64,000 bases of DNA from Multifurca ochricompacta (GCA_022496185.1 WTXG01000002.1:62001-126000); one strand, 5' to 3'. Positions 46,475-59,193 are shown, counted from the stretch's first letter. The notes: a model not told the origin generated them from the sequence alone. Program-made: numbers and translations.

Positions 46475-48220
46475 ATCGCAAGGCGACGACGACGCGTCCC
46501 CTTGCCCAACTCCCAATCAACGACGTCCTATTCCACAAGGGAACCCCAGACACCATCTGACAACGACTTGCTCGAATACCAGTCCCCTGGTCAAGACCTA
46601 GACGAGCCAATAGTACCACAGAACCTCGAAAGAACCTTACCTGCAGACCGAAATCGCTTTGCCCTTCTTGCAAGCGACTCTCCGACCGAAAGCACCTCCC
46701 GCGACGAACCCATTGAACCAACAAATTCCGAATTCCTTCTTGAACCCCGACTGGAAGCACGACTGCTCCAGGAGAACTCGATAATCTCCATTGATACCCA
46801 CTTTGTAACCGTGGCGACCTCCTTCCCATTTGTCCTTCCGACCCGACTGACCGACGACGTTGAACCAGAGCTAAAAGGAAACGCGCGCTGGTTAGAACTT
46901 AGAGAAGAAAACGCACCCTTCCGAGGGTACTGGGTCCCCTACAGGAATACACGTCTCCCCGTCAACCTTTACCAAGGGACTTGGTACCACGTTCGCCCTA
47001 ACAGAGGACAGATTGAGGCCATCAGAGTAGCTCCTCACGAAACCAGACTAAACGCACCTAGCGCAACTCGAACCCCACTGACAGACCAAATCCTCCAGCC
47101 ACTATTTGAAGCGCTACCCACCAACACGAATCCTACACCAATGATGACCATCCCCGAACCACAACCTAAACAACGGCAACGATCAGTCAGCCCAGAAGAC
47201 CCACATGAGGGACCCACCGCAATACTCGCTGCGCCCAAAGAAAATGCGACCGGAGGACAAGTCGAGGGGGTACCACCCCCGTTCTTCAATGGAAACCGGG
47301 CGGCGGCCGACGACTGGTGGACCCAGGTAGAACTTCACATCTTCTTGAATAACCATGCCACCATCATAAAGAACGAAATATCGCGAGTATCGTATGTGTT
47401 GGCTCTAATCAGAGGACCAAAGGTTAGCCGATGGGTAACAGAGCAAACAAGGTGGCTGGCCAACGTCTCCCACTACAAAATTCAAGAGCCGCACCCGTGG
47501 GAGAAATTCCGACAAACATTCGCGGCGGCTTTCGCTGACGTAGCCGCGGGACAGAAGGCACTGCAGGAGCTAGCCAACCTTAAGATGACAAATGGAAACA
47601 TCGACGATTACATCGCTGATTTCCGAAGCCTTGCGGCTCGGGCAGAACTGTACCTGGACGACCCAGCCATGCATCAGAACTTCCAAAAGGGGTTACCACG
47701 GAAGCTCGTACAAACTATGATTACCCAGGACAGCCCCCAGACATTCGATGAAACAGCAGACTCAGCACGGAAACATCATGCAAATTGGATCTTCATGCAG
47801 CGCATGTTTGGGGATAAAACATTGATCGGCAATAGAAATAACAACCAAGGAAACGGATTCACACTCCCTCGCAGACGCGACCCAAACGTGATGGACGTCG
47901 ATGTCATCAAAAAGGCAGTTACTACTGAGGAGAAAGAACAGTACAGGAAAGAGGGACGTTGCTTTGAGTGCGGACACCGAGGGCATCTGATCCGAGATTG
48001 CCCCAACAAAAGACCTCGGCCGAGCACAAGCGCCCCGACCCGGACCGCCACCATTACAGAAGTATCACCGACGACTGCGGCGGTACCCACCGGATCAGCT
48101 TCCTCGAAACCAGCTGTGAATATCGCGGAGCTCGCGGCATCCCTGAAAACCATAACTGACGACCAACGCCTAGAGTTGCAGAACCACTTTAAAGATGACG
48201 AGGATTTTTATATCACTTGA
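46475..48220 (+). CDS. GyB gag
   Basis: An uninterrupted frame of about 580 codons from after a TGA at 46472. No ATG occurs in the leader, and the first in-frame ATG (MMTIPEPQPKQ) is some 210 codons in, so a non-AUG start or splicing is needed. The N-terminal part (FRGYWVPYRNTRLPVNLYQGTW region) precedes a capsid domain (about 47280-47770: VSRWVTEQTRW, ADVAAGQKALQEL) and a zinc knuckle CFECGHRGHLIRDC (47962-48003). Stop TGA 48218 follows GAGGATTTTTATATCACT. Confidence 0.85.
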   Translation: MARRRRRVPLPNSQSTTSYSTREPQTPSDNDLLEYQSPGQDLDEPIVPQNLERTLPADRNRFALLASDSPTESTSRDEPIEPTNSEFLLEPRLEARLLQENSIISIDTHFVTVATSFPFVLPTRLTDDVEPELKGNARWLELREENAPFRGYWVPYRNTRLPVNLYQGTWYHVRPNRGQIEAIRVAPHETRLNAPSATRTPLTDQILQPLFEALPTNTNPTPMMTIPEPQPKQRQRSVSPEDPHEGPTAILAAPKENATGGQVEGVPPPFFNGNRAAADDWWTQVELHIFLNNHATIIKNEISRVSYVLALIRGPKVSRWVTEQTRWLANVSHYKIQEPHPWEKFRQTFAAAFADVAAGQKALQELANLKMTNGNIDDYIADFRSLAARAELYLDDPAMHQNFQKGLPRKLVQTMITQDSPQTFDETADSARKHHANWIFMQRMFGDKTLIGNRNNNQGNGFTLPRRRDPNVMDVDVIKKAVTTEEKEQYRKEGRCFECGHRGHLIRDCPNKRPRPSTSAPTRTATITEVSPTTAAVPTGSASSKPAVNIAELAASLKTITDDQRLELQNHFKDDEDFYIT

Positions 48221-51200
48221 ATGACGCGGCCTTCATTCGAGCATTAGTTTCACACCATGTATTCATTTCACCAATCCGAGCAATGAAAATACTTGTTCCT
48301 CTTCATGGTGTGAAGGAAATGGCCAACATAGAAGCACTTGTGGACAGTGGTGCAACAGAAAACTTTATCAATTACAAAACTGTTATCAAGCATCGACTCT
48401 CGACAAAACGACTCACGATCCCAAAGAAATTATGAAATGCGGACGGAACACCTAACGCCACCAGGAATATTGATCAATATGTTGATCTTGATATAATCAC
48501 TAATGATAAACTTAAGTGACATCGATTCTACATTGCATCAATCGGAGCAGACCAGATGATCTTAGGCTACCCATGGTTTGCCGCCAGTAACCCGCTGATA
48601 GATTGGACACAAGGGCGTCTCATGCAATCAATTCAACTTAACGTGCCTGGTGAACAGATTAACAAATTGAACATAGCTCAGGAACTGGCGATCAAAGCAA
48701 AGGATAATCTGGAGCGCACTTGGGATCAACTGGTACCACGAGAGTACTATCGACATCAGAAGGTGTTCAGTGATCAAGAAGCACAACGATTTCCGGAAGC
48801 ACGACCCTGGGACCACAAAATCGAGCTAAAACCGGACGCGCCCGCGACGCTAGATTGTAAGATCTACCCACTTGGACCTGGAGAACAAGACGCGTTGAAC
48901 AAGTTCTTGGAAGAACACCTACAGAAAGGATATATAAAGGAATCAAAATCACCCTATGCATCGCCATTCTTCTTTATAAAGAAGAAGGATGGAAAACTAA
49001 GACCAGTCCAGGATTACCGCAAACTCAATGAGTGGACGATCCAAAACACCTACCCCCTCCCCCTAATTCCAGAGCTCATAGATCAAGTCCGCGGCAGCAC
49101 TCTATTTACGAAGATGGATGTTCGCTGGGGATATAACAACATTCGCATAGTTCCAGAGGATCGATGGAAGGCAGCTTTCAAAACAAATCGAGGTCTATAC
49201 GAGCCGAACGTTATGTTCTTTGGTTTGACAAACTCTCTGGCAACCTTCCAAACCATGATGAATGCCAAGTTCCGAGACGAACTTAATGAACATGATGAAA
49301 CTGGGAATGCTTGGTTTACTGTGTATATGGATGATATCTTGATTCATACTGATCACGATCTCCACAATCATCAATCCAAAGTACATCGCATCTTGGATAA
49401 ACTCAATAAATTGGATCTCTACCTCAAACTGGAGAAATGTGCTTTTGAACAGATGCGTATTGAATATCTTGGTCTTATCCTAGAGGCGAACCAGGTGCAC
49501 ATGGATCCGATCAAGGTAGAAGGCGTTGCCACTTGGAAAACACCTACGACAGTGAAAGAGATCCGCTCATTCCTAGGGTTCTGTCAATTCTATCGACGAT
49601 TCATCCAAGGATTTAGCAAGATCGCGGCTCCACTAAACGCGCTCACCAGTGCCAAGAACCCTTGGAAATGGACCAACACGGAACAGGAGGCGTTCGATAC
49701 TCTTAAGCGACGAGTGACCTCGCAACCAGTACTAATGCAACCAGATTTTGAAGAACCTTTCATTGTGGATGCTGATGCTTCAGGGTACGCTCTAGGGGCA
49801 ACACTCAGTCAAAAGGATCAAGAAGGCCGACTTCACCCTATTGCCTATTTATCGAAAACCCTTGATGCAACACAGCGTAATTGGGATATCTACGATCGAG
49901 AGCTATTTGCGATCATCATTGCGTTTAGATTGTGGCGTCAATACCTCCTAGGCGCCAAGCACAAAGTCCAAGTATGCACCAATCATAACAATCTCCAGTA
50001 CTTCAAAGAACCGCAGAAACTCAATCGCCGACAAGCCAGATGGCTCCAGGAACTCACTGACTTTGATTTCACCCTCAAACACGTCCCAGGAAAACTTCAT
50101 ACGGTTGCTGACATGCTCTCGCGTCGACCGGATGCAGATCGTGGGATAGATGATAATGATGAGATTACAGTCTTACCGGCAGATCTGTTCGTCAAAACAT
50201 CACAACTGGTAAAACTCCCTTTTCCCAATACCCTTGCTGAACGATGCGGGATCCTTCAGCGCTATCACGACCATATACTAGCGGGACATCCGGGTATTGA
50301 TAAAACTATGCGTGGAGTTCAACGCGAGTACGAAGGCGGCAACCTCAAGGAGTTTGTACGCGACTACGTCAGAGGATGCGCCAAATGCCAGGAGAATAAG
50401 CCAAAGCTTACGAAGAAAGCCCCTGTCTTTCCCCTAGATGTACTGGCTACCGGCGGCCCGTTCCAATATATAGCTATGGATCTCATCACGGATCTCCCAT
50501 CGGCAGGGAAGTATGACGCGGTACTCACTATTGTAGATCAAGGATGTTCTAAAGCTGCCAAATTCATACCCTGCTCCAAAGATATCACAGGCGAGGGAAT
50601 TGCGGCCCTCTATTATCGTCATCTTTTTCCGTTCTTCGGAATCCCACAGCGCATCATCTCCGATCGAGATCCGCGGTTCACATCACATTTCTCGCGTGCA
50701 TTAGCAAAAGTCCTCCAGATCCAACAGAACCTATCTACTGCATTTCACCCTCAGACAGACGGCTCGAGCGAACGTATGAATCTTTGGCTTGAACAATACT
50801 TGCGACTCTGGATAAGCGAGGATCAATACAAATGGCCAGAATATCTGCCGCTCGCCGAGTATGTGCACAATTCGTGGCCACATGACAAGACAAAGCTGTC
50901 TCCGCATGTACTACTTCATGGAATACAATTTGACTGGAAAGCTGAACTTGCCGATACTAACGTACCACAAGTCGACGAACGGTTACGCGATCTATATAAC
51001 GTGCGATCTCGCGCCGAGAATGCGTTCAGAATAACCACAGACGAACTGGATCGGCCACACCTCGAGATTGGATCTCAAGTCTGGCTTGAAGGGAAGAACC
51101 TCAAGACGCATTTCCCCTCGGCGAAACTGGCCCCGCGACGATATGGACCTTTTACTATCTTGGCTAGTATTTCCCCTGTTGCTTACCGCTTAGCTCTGCT

Positions 51201-51510
51201 GCACCACATGAAGATTCACAATGTATTCCACGTTAATCTTTTATCACCTTACCAGGAAACTGATGCTCATGGCCCTAACTACGCAAGGCCCCCTCCTGAT
51301 TTGATTAACCAAGAAGAAGAGTATGAAGTGGATGCTATCTTGAATCATCGCACTTATGGGCGCAAACAGAAACTCCAATACCTCGTCAGCTGGAAAGGTT
51401 ATCCAGCTAGCAATAACTCCTGGGTCGATGAGGCTGATTGTCACGCACCAGACCTCATCAGATCTTATTCACGATCACTGTCTAGGCGCCAGGGTCGGCA
51501 CCAGTCTTAA
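48199..51510 (+). pseudogene. GyB pol, two stops near its start
   Basis: Lies in the -1 frame relative to gag, overlapping its last 22 nt. Protease ALVDSGATENFIN (about 48340), then TGA at 48433 (before NADGTPN) and 48517 (before HRFYIAS), both probably former CGA codons. From 48556 there are 984 open codons: RT FFIKKKDGKLRPVQDYRKLN and VYMDD (49321-49335), RNase H VDADASGYALGA, integrase finger and CAKCQENK, core MDLITDLP, SDRDPRFTS, GSSERMN, and chromodomain YEVDAIL ... YLVSWKGYP (51322-51470). Stop TAA 51508. Confidence 0.9.
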
Positions 51511-51983
51511 GGGGGGGTAATTCTGAGATTCTGACACAATTAAAGACCCAGTTCCTTGACCTTCTATAAAATCAATCATCCTAGCCCAACAAAAACCTCT
51601 CGCCGATCTCCCACCTGAAAGGCCAATAGAAAACTTCACATCCTTGATAAAGCTCAGCTCTAGGCAACCTTCGCGATCCTGCAGCCTGAGCAAAGATCTC
51701 GCATATTCTATGCGCTACCAGATGACTACAGCGAACTCGCGCACTAGCAGGCGGCAAGAAGACCGAATTGACCGCAATATTCAAAATGCGACCCATATCT
51801 TATCTAGACTGCCGATACATGACGCGCACCGTCCACAATTTCGCGCGGCAATCCTATCAAGCGGAGCCGGGAAGCTCTCAATACCCTCGACGATGCCACG
51901 ATCTGCACTTTCCCCTGAGTATCACTGATGTTACTTTAACTAAACCGCGCTTAGGGGCAAGCTCGAACGTACAACAGGAGTGA
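51511..51983 (+). other. GyB 3' untranslated segment
   Basis: About 470 bp between the pol stop and the 3' LTR without a supported gene. A strong G-run, AAGGGGGGG, sits right at the pol stop rather than beside the LTR; the bases next to the LTR (CAACAGGAGTGA) form only a weak purine tract. Confidence 0.6.
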
Positions 51984-52602
51984 TGTGACGCTTTTTGTCC
52001 ATGTAACGGTTTGCGTGACTATCCGTAACGGTTTGTGACACGGTTGTGACATCTATGTCGCACGCGTTCAAGATCTGTTCCCTATCTCCTTCACCATATG
52101 GTCTCTGTAGAGGGCGCAACCCCTCTTTTACACTCTTGTCCTATCCTATCTCACTCCAGGGCATAACCCCTGGAACCCATGACTACTGAGGTTACTTATC
52201 AGAACCTTCTGCTTAGCTTATATCTTCTGATGTACCTGTCACTGATATGCCTCTCTTTGATGTGCCTTTTCAATCATGTATTTAGACTGCTAGGTTACAG
52301 AGACAGACCCTAAGTCTGTTCTCTTGTATCTAATACAGGTGTATTCGACTTCACAGAACCCCTCTTGAACTCCCTAAGTAGCAGCTTTGAGGAGCCTTCT
52401 TCCCAGTAGCTCTGCAGGGCTGATTGCCACTGCTTTCAACTTCGTTTTCTGCACGCGTCCCCTCCATATCGTTGTGAGGACTTGAAACTTTGACCTGACT
52501 TAGATACTCTCTATCTGAACTCGAATCTTGAACGCGCCCAGATCCTGAGGGCCTTCGGACACTGACACTACGACTGGACACAGCAGGCACCTGGCTGTGA
52601 CA
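51984..52602 (+). repeat. GyB 3' LTR
   Basis: 619 bp, three differences from the 5' LTR, all at CpG. Confidence 0.95.
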
Positions 52603-55574
52603 CTTGGAGTCTAGAATGCGCTCCACTTCCCATTCTTCTTCGCCATCGATAAGGTCAGGTGGGGGTCTCGGGAAGTTCTCTCCATGAATGGAGGTTTCCT
52701 TGTAAGGGGTCAGAAGCTTGGCGTGGAAGACTGGATGGATCTTCCATTTCGGCGGCAACTGCAATTCGTAAGATACATCTGACAGCTTCCATGTGATCTG
52801 AAAGGGTCCGTGACGTCGGGGCGCTAGTTTGGCTGAGGGGTGTGATGTGTGAATGTTCCTGCCCTCGAGCCACACCCAGTCATTGGTCTGATAAGGTGTG
52901 AATGTGCTTGGCTGTGCTGCCAGAAGCTGTTGCGCCTTTACCAGGTTTTCATTGGCCGATTGCCGCAGCTCTTCCCATTGGCCTATCCGTTCAGTTACTG
53001 ATGGGACATTGATGGGTTTATCTGTCCATGTGGTGCGTGGAGTCCAGCCCATGATAAGGGAGAAAGGGGTGGACTTTGTCGTTCCATTGGGCCATGAGTT
53101 GTGAGCGAATTCTGCAGTTGATAGCCATTCTGCCCAGTCGTCCTGCCTGCCGTTGCACCAAAACCAGAGATACTGTTCCAACCATTGGTTCGTCCATTCG
53201 GATTGTCCGTCTGTCTGTGGGTGGTATGCTGTTGAGATGTTTTGTGTGATGTCTAGCATCTTGCACAAGGCTCTCGCGAACGCCGATGTAAAACGGGTAT
53301 CTTGGTCAGAGATGATCTTCTTGGGGAGTCCGTAGTGCCGGTATACATGGTCCAGGTATAGTTTCGCCACTCCTTCGGCTGTGATAGTTTCATTACAGGG
53401 AATGAAGAGGGCCGCTTTGGAGCAATCATGGTCTGTGATTGTGAGGATAGTGTCAAAGCCTTGTGATTTGGGCAGCTTGACGATGAAGTCCATGGCGATG
53501 GTCTGGAAAGGAGTCGATGTAATGGGAGTAATGGGGAGCATTGGTGGGACTTTCGGGTGCATGTTCACCTTGTTTGCTTGACATGATGCGCATCCTTGTA
53601 CGTAGCTCTCGATGTCCTTTTTCATATTGGGCCACCAGTAGTCTCTCTTTGCCAGGGCATAGGTGTTGGCGATGCCCGGATGGCCAGCGGAGGGAAGGTC
53701 GTGGTGAAAATGGATCACCCCCCTCTTAATGTTGTCACCACCGGTGACAACGAGTCGGTCCCCATCTTTCCACCAAAGACCACTGATTTTCTTCAAATTG
53801 TGAGCGTTGGCCCATGAAAGGCACAGGTCTTGGTTCATATTTTGGGAAACTTGTGCCCAAAGGTCCATGTCATGGAGACTGACGATGGCTGTCTTGGCAA
53901 ATACCTCCTCTGGGAGGACAGTGATGTCGTTATTGTCGTCCTCCCCTGTATGCATGTCTGGTCTGCGCGATAATGCATCCGCTCTGGCGTTCTGACTCCC
54001 CGCAATGTGTTTCAGCATGAAGTTGTATTCTTCCAACTCCAAGACCTCTCGTGCCACACGTCGACTGATCTTATGGGGTTCTTTCCAGTACAAGAGGTTG
54101 GAGTGATCAGTGTGGATGACGGTCTTGTGAGGGGTTCCTGCCAGGTAGGGTCGCCAGTGTCGCAACGCTTTTACTATGGCTAAAAGCTCCCTGTCCCAGA
54201 TGTCATAGTTTCTTTCAGCAGGGGAAAAGGTTTCAGAGTAATATGCCACTGGGTGAAGTATTTGTGCAGCATCTCTTTGGTATAATACTGCCCCATTCGC
54301 AAAGTGTGAGGTGTCCACTTCTACTTCAAAGGGGTGGCTTAGATCTGGTTGGATAAGTACTGGTTCTGAGCTGACAAGGTCCCTAATCTGTTCAAACGCC
54401 TGTTGCTGTGTGACGTCCCAATGCCATGGTACGTCCTTTTTCAGCAGGTCGTTCAGTGGTCGTGCTATGCCTGAAAACCCCTTGACAAATCGTCGGTAAA
54501 AGTTACAGAATCTGATGAATGACCGGACATCCTTGATGCAGGTCAGCACGGGCCACTCCCGGATTCCCTGTACTTTAACAGGATCCATGCGTACTTGTCC
54601 TCCTTCCAAGATGACCCCTAGATATTCAACGCTTCGTTGTTCGAAGGAGCATTTGGTGGGTTTGAGATAGAGATCGTGTTCGTGCAGTATATCTAACACC
54701 TGATGTACGTGACCTCGGTGGTGGTCCAAGTCATCTGGTGTGGCTACCAGGATGTCGTCCATGTAGACCACTACTTCTCCCATGAGAATGAGATCGCGGA
54801 AGATGTGGTTCATCATGGACTGGAATGTTGCCGGCGAGTTCGTGAGACCAAAGAACATAACATTGGGTTCGAACAACCCTTGATTTGTTTTGAACGCCGC
54901 CTTGCATTGGTCTCCTTCCTTGATTCTGACGTTGTTGTAGCCCCATTGCACGTCCATCTTTGAGAAGAGGGACTTATCCCTCATAGTGTCAATGAGCTCA
55001 GAGATGAGCAGCAGGGGGTAGGCATTTTTCACGGTATATGTGTTAATTCGCTGGTAATCCTGAACTGGTCGCAGCTTACCGTCCTTCTTTTTGATGAAGA
55101 AGAAGGGTGAGGCATACTGCGACTTGGATGGGCGAATATATCCTTTTGCCAAATGTTCTTCAAGGAACTCCGTCAGTGCCACCTGCTCAGACTGGGACAG
55201 CGGATAGATCTTGCAATCTATTGCTGTTGGCGTATCAGGGAGTAGGTCTATGGCATGGTCCCATGGTCTGGAGGGTGGAAAACGCTGGGATTCTTCTTCA
55301 GAAAACACCTTCCAATGCCGATGGTAGGTACTCGGCACCACATCGCTGTACGTTTTTTCTGCCTGTCCTTGTATTGCTTTTTGGGCTAGCTCTGATGCTT
55401 TGGTAGCATAACAATGACCCAGGTCTTCCTCTCCTGTATTCATGACTTTGATTATCAGATGTCTGACTGCATAGTCATAGCCCATTGACATAATGACAGT
55501 GGGATATGATTCTTTATCCATTGTCGCATCAGCCCAGTTGATCTTGGGTTTGAATGCGGCGAGCCATGGGTACC

Positions 55575-56178
55575 TGTTACGCTCAGAGGGGCATACGTGG
55601 TTGAGTGCGGGCGGCTAGGTCACAGAGACAAGGTCGGGATGATCTTGGGTCGATGCGGAAGACAATGAGTCCGACGCAGGGTCTACCAGAGTCACAGGCT
55701 CAGTGTACAAGTCACAGAGGACAAGTACCAAAGGGACGAGTTCGGGTGGTGAGACACAAGGAAGGAAGTTAAAGGTCCACAAGTCTACTGATTGTCACAG
55801 GAGCTCAAGATGGGGAACCATCTGAGCGAGACTAGCTAGGGTATATATACATGCTGGTACTAGCTTAGTCATCCGTTCTTATCAGGCTTATCTAGACGCT
55901 TGTGGTTCTGGACGTGTGACTATGGAACCTTCCATCAGAACCAGTGCCACCATCTTCCCACATCAACTAAGGTTCAGGGTCCTTCTGTACACGAGGCATC
56001 AAACCTTACTGTCACGTGATCTGCTTCTGTACCTCATGCCGTATCTGTCTTCTGGACTTCGGCGTGGGACATCATGACTAAGCCAGCGATGTCCTTGCGG
56101 ACCCTGCGCGGCTACTGTCACTGCTTGTGTGTCCCCCATGTCTTGCCGTCTGTCGGGTATGCTGGGTAGGTCGTAACA
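55575..56178. mobile_element. Solo LTR (family F, 604 bp) inside Gy3 pol
   Basis: Starts TGTTACGCTCAG, ends GGTCGTAACA; perfect GTACC duplication (55570-55574 and 56179-56183). The ends resemble family C. It splits ILGY from PWLAAF in the Gy3 protease/RT linker. Confidence 0.92.
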
Positions 56179-56534
56179 GTACCCTAGGATAAGGTCTTCG
56201 TCTCCTAGATCCGTAATTAGGAAACAAATGTTCTTCGTAGCTTCTCCAACCTGGACCTTCAGATCCGTGTAGTGAGTGATCTTTCCGGTGCGATTGGCTG
56301 TTCCATCAATGTTCCAAATGTTTTTTTCCTGGGGAAGTGCCAGCTGTCCCAAACCCATTGTTTTGATCAGTTGTGGATGAATAAAATTGTCCGTGGCTCC
56401 GGAGTCCACTAAAATGTCTCGATCGGCCGTCCTCTGTGTAGTTTCAAAATGGACTGGTATTTTCAATGATTTGAATCGACTAGCATACACAGAGGTAACA
56501 TGGAGTGCTCTCGCCCAGGCCGATGGGTTTGAGC

Positions 56535-58048
56535 CTAACAAAAATCCTTTTTCGCAAACGCCTTTTCTACTAGTATGGCACGCACTTCCTCGCTCTCCTT
56601 CATCATATTGGCCCATATGTCCTGAGCTTTCTCTTCTTTTGACCGTTTATCCACAACGGGAGGGTTATTCTGAACAGGATGTTCTGGCGCCACAGTGGTG
56701 ATGGCAACTCATGCTCCCTTCTTGGGACAGTCCCGGGACATATGCCCCAGTGCTCTACAACGGAAGCAGCGTCCTTCCTTCATTAGCATCTGCCACTCAT
56801 CTTCCGTAAGTGCTGCCCGAGCTCGGGCCCGATCTGCAGAGGTATCCATAGCGTTTGGATCCCTCTGGCCGTGCGGGGCGGGCTTCACTCCGAACGCTGC
56901 TTTCCACTGGTCTCGTGTTTTTCCTTTCTTGGTGTCGACTCCAAACCTCGTCTGGAAGTCGAGGTAGTCTTGTTGCTGCCTTCGAGCAGCATTGACCCAA
57001 GTATCCCAGTCATGAGGATGGTGAAATTGGATGATGTTTTTGACTAGGGGGTTGGGTAAGCCTTGTGAAAAGAGGTCTAATGTGGCCTCTTCGTCGGTGT
57101 CATAGCCGGCCCTGTTGGCTAGACTTCTGAACTTGGCGATGTATGCGTCAAGTTCTCCCTTCTCCATTCTGAGGGACTTTAGTTCCTGGGCTGCTTTCTG
57201 CTTGGCCTGTCCGTCTGTGAAGGCGTCCTTGAACCTCTCTGCTATGGTCTCCCAAAGACCTTCGCTTGTGGTTCGACGCCCGCTTTCAACCTGCTCATTG
57301 AGCCATTCCAATTGCTCCATTGTCCAATCATCCACTGCATCCCCTCGGATCAGGGAGAGAAACAGATTGGCCTGTTGGAACGGGTTGACAATCTGTGGGA
57401 CATCATGATTGAAGTTCTTGAATGTCGTGAACTCCAACATGAACTTCTTGCTTTGTGAACGGTCCCCAGTAAACGTTTGGGGTAACACTCCGGACAGGCG
57501 TCCTGAGGGGGAGGGATGTTTGGTGGTGGTGCCACAGGGGCTGGTGGAGCGGGGTCTGGAAGTTGGGCGGCGATGGTGGACATGGGTGGATAAACTAGGG
57601 TGACGGTGTCTGTAGATTGTATCGATATCTGGGGAGTTGTCAAAGCAGGGGCTCTGAACGTGACAACTGCGGGTGCAACCGGAAATGTAGTCGCTGCTAA
57701 TGCCGGTGCTTCTTCTTCACTGGGTTCTTCTACGTACTCCTCTGGTTCAGAGTCCATGACGATGGCCGGGGGATTTTCTCTCCACGGGCCTAGTCCAAAT
57801 TCGGGTGGGGCAGGTCCTGTAGTGACCCAAGAGTGTCGGCTATCCGAGTATCGGATGCGATACCAAACTCTCTTTTTGTCGTCGTATTCTACCGGTTGGT
57901 ATCTTCCGTCGTAATAGACGTAGTATCCAAACTCGGACTCAAAGTCTTTCCAGGTGGCAGAGCCAAGTACTTGCTGTGAAAGATTATGCTCGTCTCTGCA
58001 TTCGATGAGTTCTTCCCGGAAGAGGGTCTGACTGTGGCTGGAAGCCAC
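56535..58048 (-). pseudogene. Gy3 gag
   Basis: Frame starts with GTG at 58048, after the primer site. N-terminal conserved block, capsid domain, zinc knuckle CFRCRALGHMSRDC (about 56770-56730). One base is missing in a C run near 57510 (NIPPP to SGRLSGV), and TGA replaces Arg after DCPKKGA at about 56709. It ends in GGATTTTTGTTAG. Confidence 0.85.
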
Positions 58049-58067
58049 TGTGAGAGACTCGACTTGA

Positions 58068-58657
58068 TGTTACGTCCGGTGCGAGATGTTCCACACGACT
58101 TGTGCGACAGCTTCGTACGTTACTTAGATAAGAGGTCAATAGGACCCCTTGGAGTTCAAATGGATGAGTCAAAGTCAAAGGGGCTGTTCCCTAGTGACGA
58201 TGTTGAGCGGAAAGTGCCAAAAGCACTGAGACGGTCGAGTCAGAGGTTTCAAGGGGAAGTCCAGAAGACAAACACTGATGTATTCAATAAGTCAAGTCTG
58301 AGGTCTACATTGTAGTTACAGTGGACTTATATACGTAATCGAATGAGCGTCTAAAGATAAGATAACACGGAGTCATGTGGGCCCGAATATACGAAAGCGG
58401 AGGGTGTAAAGCCTGGCTTCTGATAGGGAATTAAGTAAGTGTCCGGTCGTAACGATAAGGGATAAGAGATAACGAATAAGAAGTCAATCATGAGTAAAGC
58501 AACATAAACAAAGACAAAGCCGATCACGGGGAGGGAAGCAGGGCATGTGACGGGTCCCAGGAAGGGGACATGATCAGGAAATGTAAGGTAGGGGGACGGG
58601 TAGGGTCGTCACTGGGAATCGTGAAGAAAAGTGGGTTGCTAGGCAGGGGTCGTAGCA
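58068..58657 (-). repeat. Gy3 5' LTR
   Basis: Right-hand copy. The primer site AAGTCGAGTCT is just inside it (read on minus, about 58055-58067), complementary to AGACTTGACTT/AGACTCGACTT-like LTR sequence. Confidence 0.9.
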
Positions 58658-59193
58658 CCTGGCCGAGAAGCCCACTAAGTTTACACCCTATCAAGTTGGA
58701 GATCAAGTCTGGCTAGAAGGGTGCAACATCCATACATCGCACCCAACGGCAAAATTAGCTCCCCAACGCCACGGCCCCTTTGTAATCGAACAGAAACTCT
58801 CAGATGTCACGTATAAGCTCATGTTACCTGCCACATGGAAGATACACCCTGTCTTCCATGCCGGTCTTCTAACACCATACAAAGAGACTTCCATCCATGG
58901 ACAGAATTTTCCCAGACCACCTCCGGACCTGGTTGATGGAGAGCCAGAATGGGAGGTAGAGCGTATCGCTGATGTAAAATGGAAGGGGCAAGGGCGTAAT
59001 CGGAAGCTCCACTACTTGATCAAATGGAAGGGATTCCCTGATGCCAATAACTCGTGGGAACCAGCTGTGGACGTCTTTGCGCCCAAACTCATTGAAGACT
59101 TCTATAGACGCCATCCAGAGGCAGATAAAGAGCAGGAAAGAATATGTGTTGTGGAACAGTCCTCTCCCCCACAACTCACCAGCACAATACCCA

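Larger units (their letters stand above)
45813..52602 (+). mobile_element. GyB: complete gypsy chromovirus of a second family
   Basis: LTRs 45813-46431 and 51984-52602 (619 bp each), CTTGG duplication (45808-45812 and 52603-52607). The LTRs differ at only three positions, all CpG transitions, so this is the youngest large insertion. Gag and pol are almost fully open. No ORF3. It sits inside the Gy3 chromodomain. Confidence 0.96.
45655..56545 (-). pseudogene. Gy3 pol, split by GyB and a solo LTR
   Basis: Segments 56545-56184, 55569-52608 and 45807-45655 form one gene. The middle segment is about 985 codons with no stop: RT FFIKKKDGKLRPVQDY and VYMDD (about 54760), RNase H, integrase finger (HFHHDLPSAGHP, CASCQANK), MDFIVKLP, QTDGQSE. 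Protease VDSGATDNFIHP is at about 56390. The chromodomain is cut by GyB; its second half (YYLIKWRGF, SWEPAGDISAP) lies at 45800-45660 with two TGA codons for Arg in K-stop-QG-stop-GRK. An apparent 1056-codon frame reaching 52351 continues artificially into the GyB LTR. Confidence 0.88.
43758..58657 (-). mobile_element. Gy3: gypsy chromovirus with ORF3, minus orientation
   Basis: LTRs 43758-44347 and 58068-58657 (590 bp each, very similar) with a perfect CCTGG duplication (43753-43757 and 58658-58662). Inserted into the GyD integrase/chromodomain junction. Holds two later insertions, GyB (45813-52602) and a solo LTR (55575-56178). Its own length is about 7.5 kb. Pol is nearly undamaged, so it was probably active fairly recently. 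Confidence 0.94.
40755..59193 (+). pseudogene. GyD pol, interrupted by Gy3
   Basis: Segments 40755-43757 and 58663-59193 are one gene split by Gy3. Protease LIDSGATDNFIS (about 40899) is readable, but 40960-42700 (protease end, RT, RNase H) is scrambled by many single-base losses: each block is recognisable only by changing frame (FFFIKKKD, PLPLISEII, VYMDDILVAT at about 41935, ELEVDAS). From 42707 the integrase is clean again: HFHHDLPSAGHP, CVECQANK, MDFIVKLP, SDRDPRF, GQSERMN. After Gy3 come the WLEG block and a chromodomain EWEVERIAD ... YLIKWKGF at 58945-59080. There is no stop between the chromodomain and ORF3. Confidence 0.85.

Noticed and set aside
52351..55521. A single 1056-codon Gy3 pol frame ending at 52351
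   Set aside because: The last part (52602-52351) is the antisense of the GyB LTR. Gy3 pol actually resumes on the far side of GyB at 45807.
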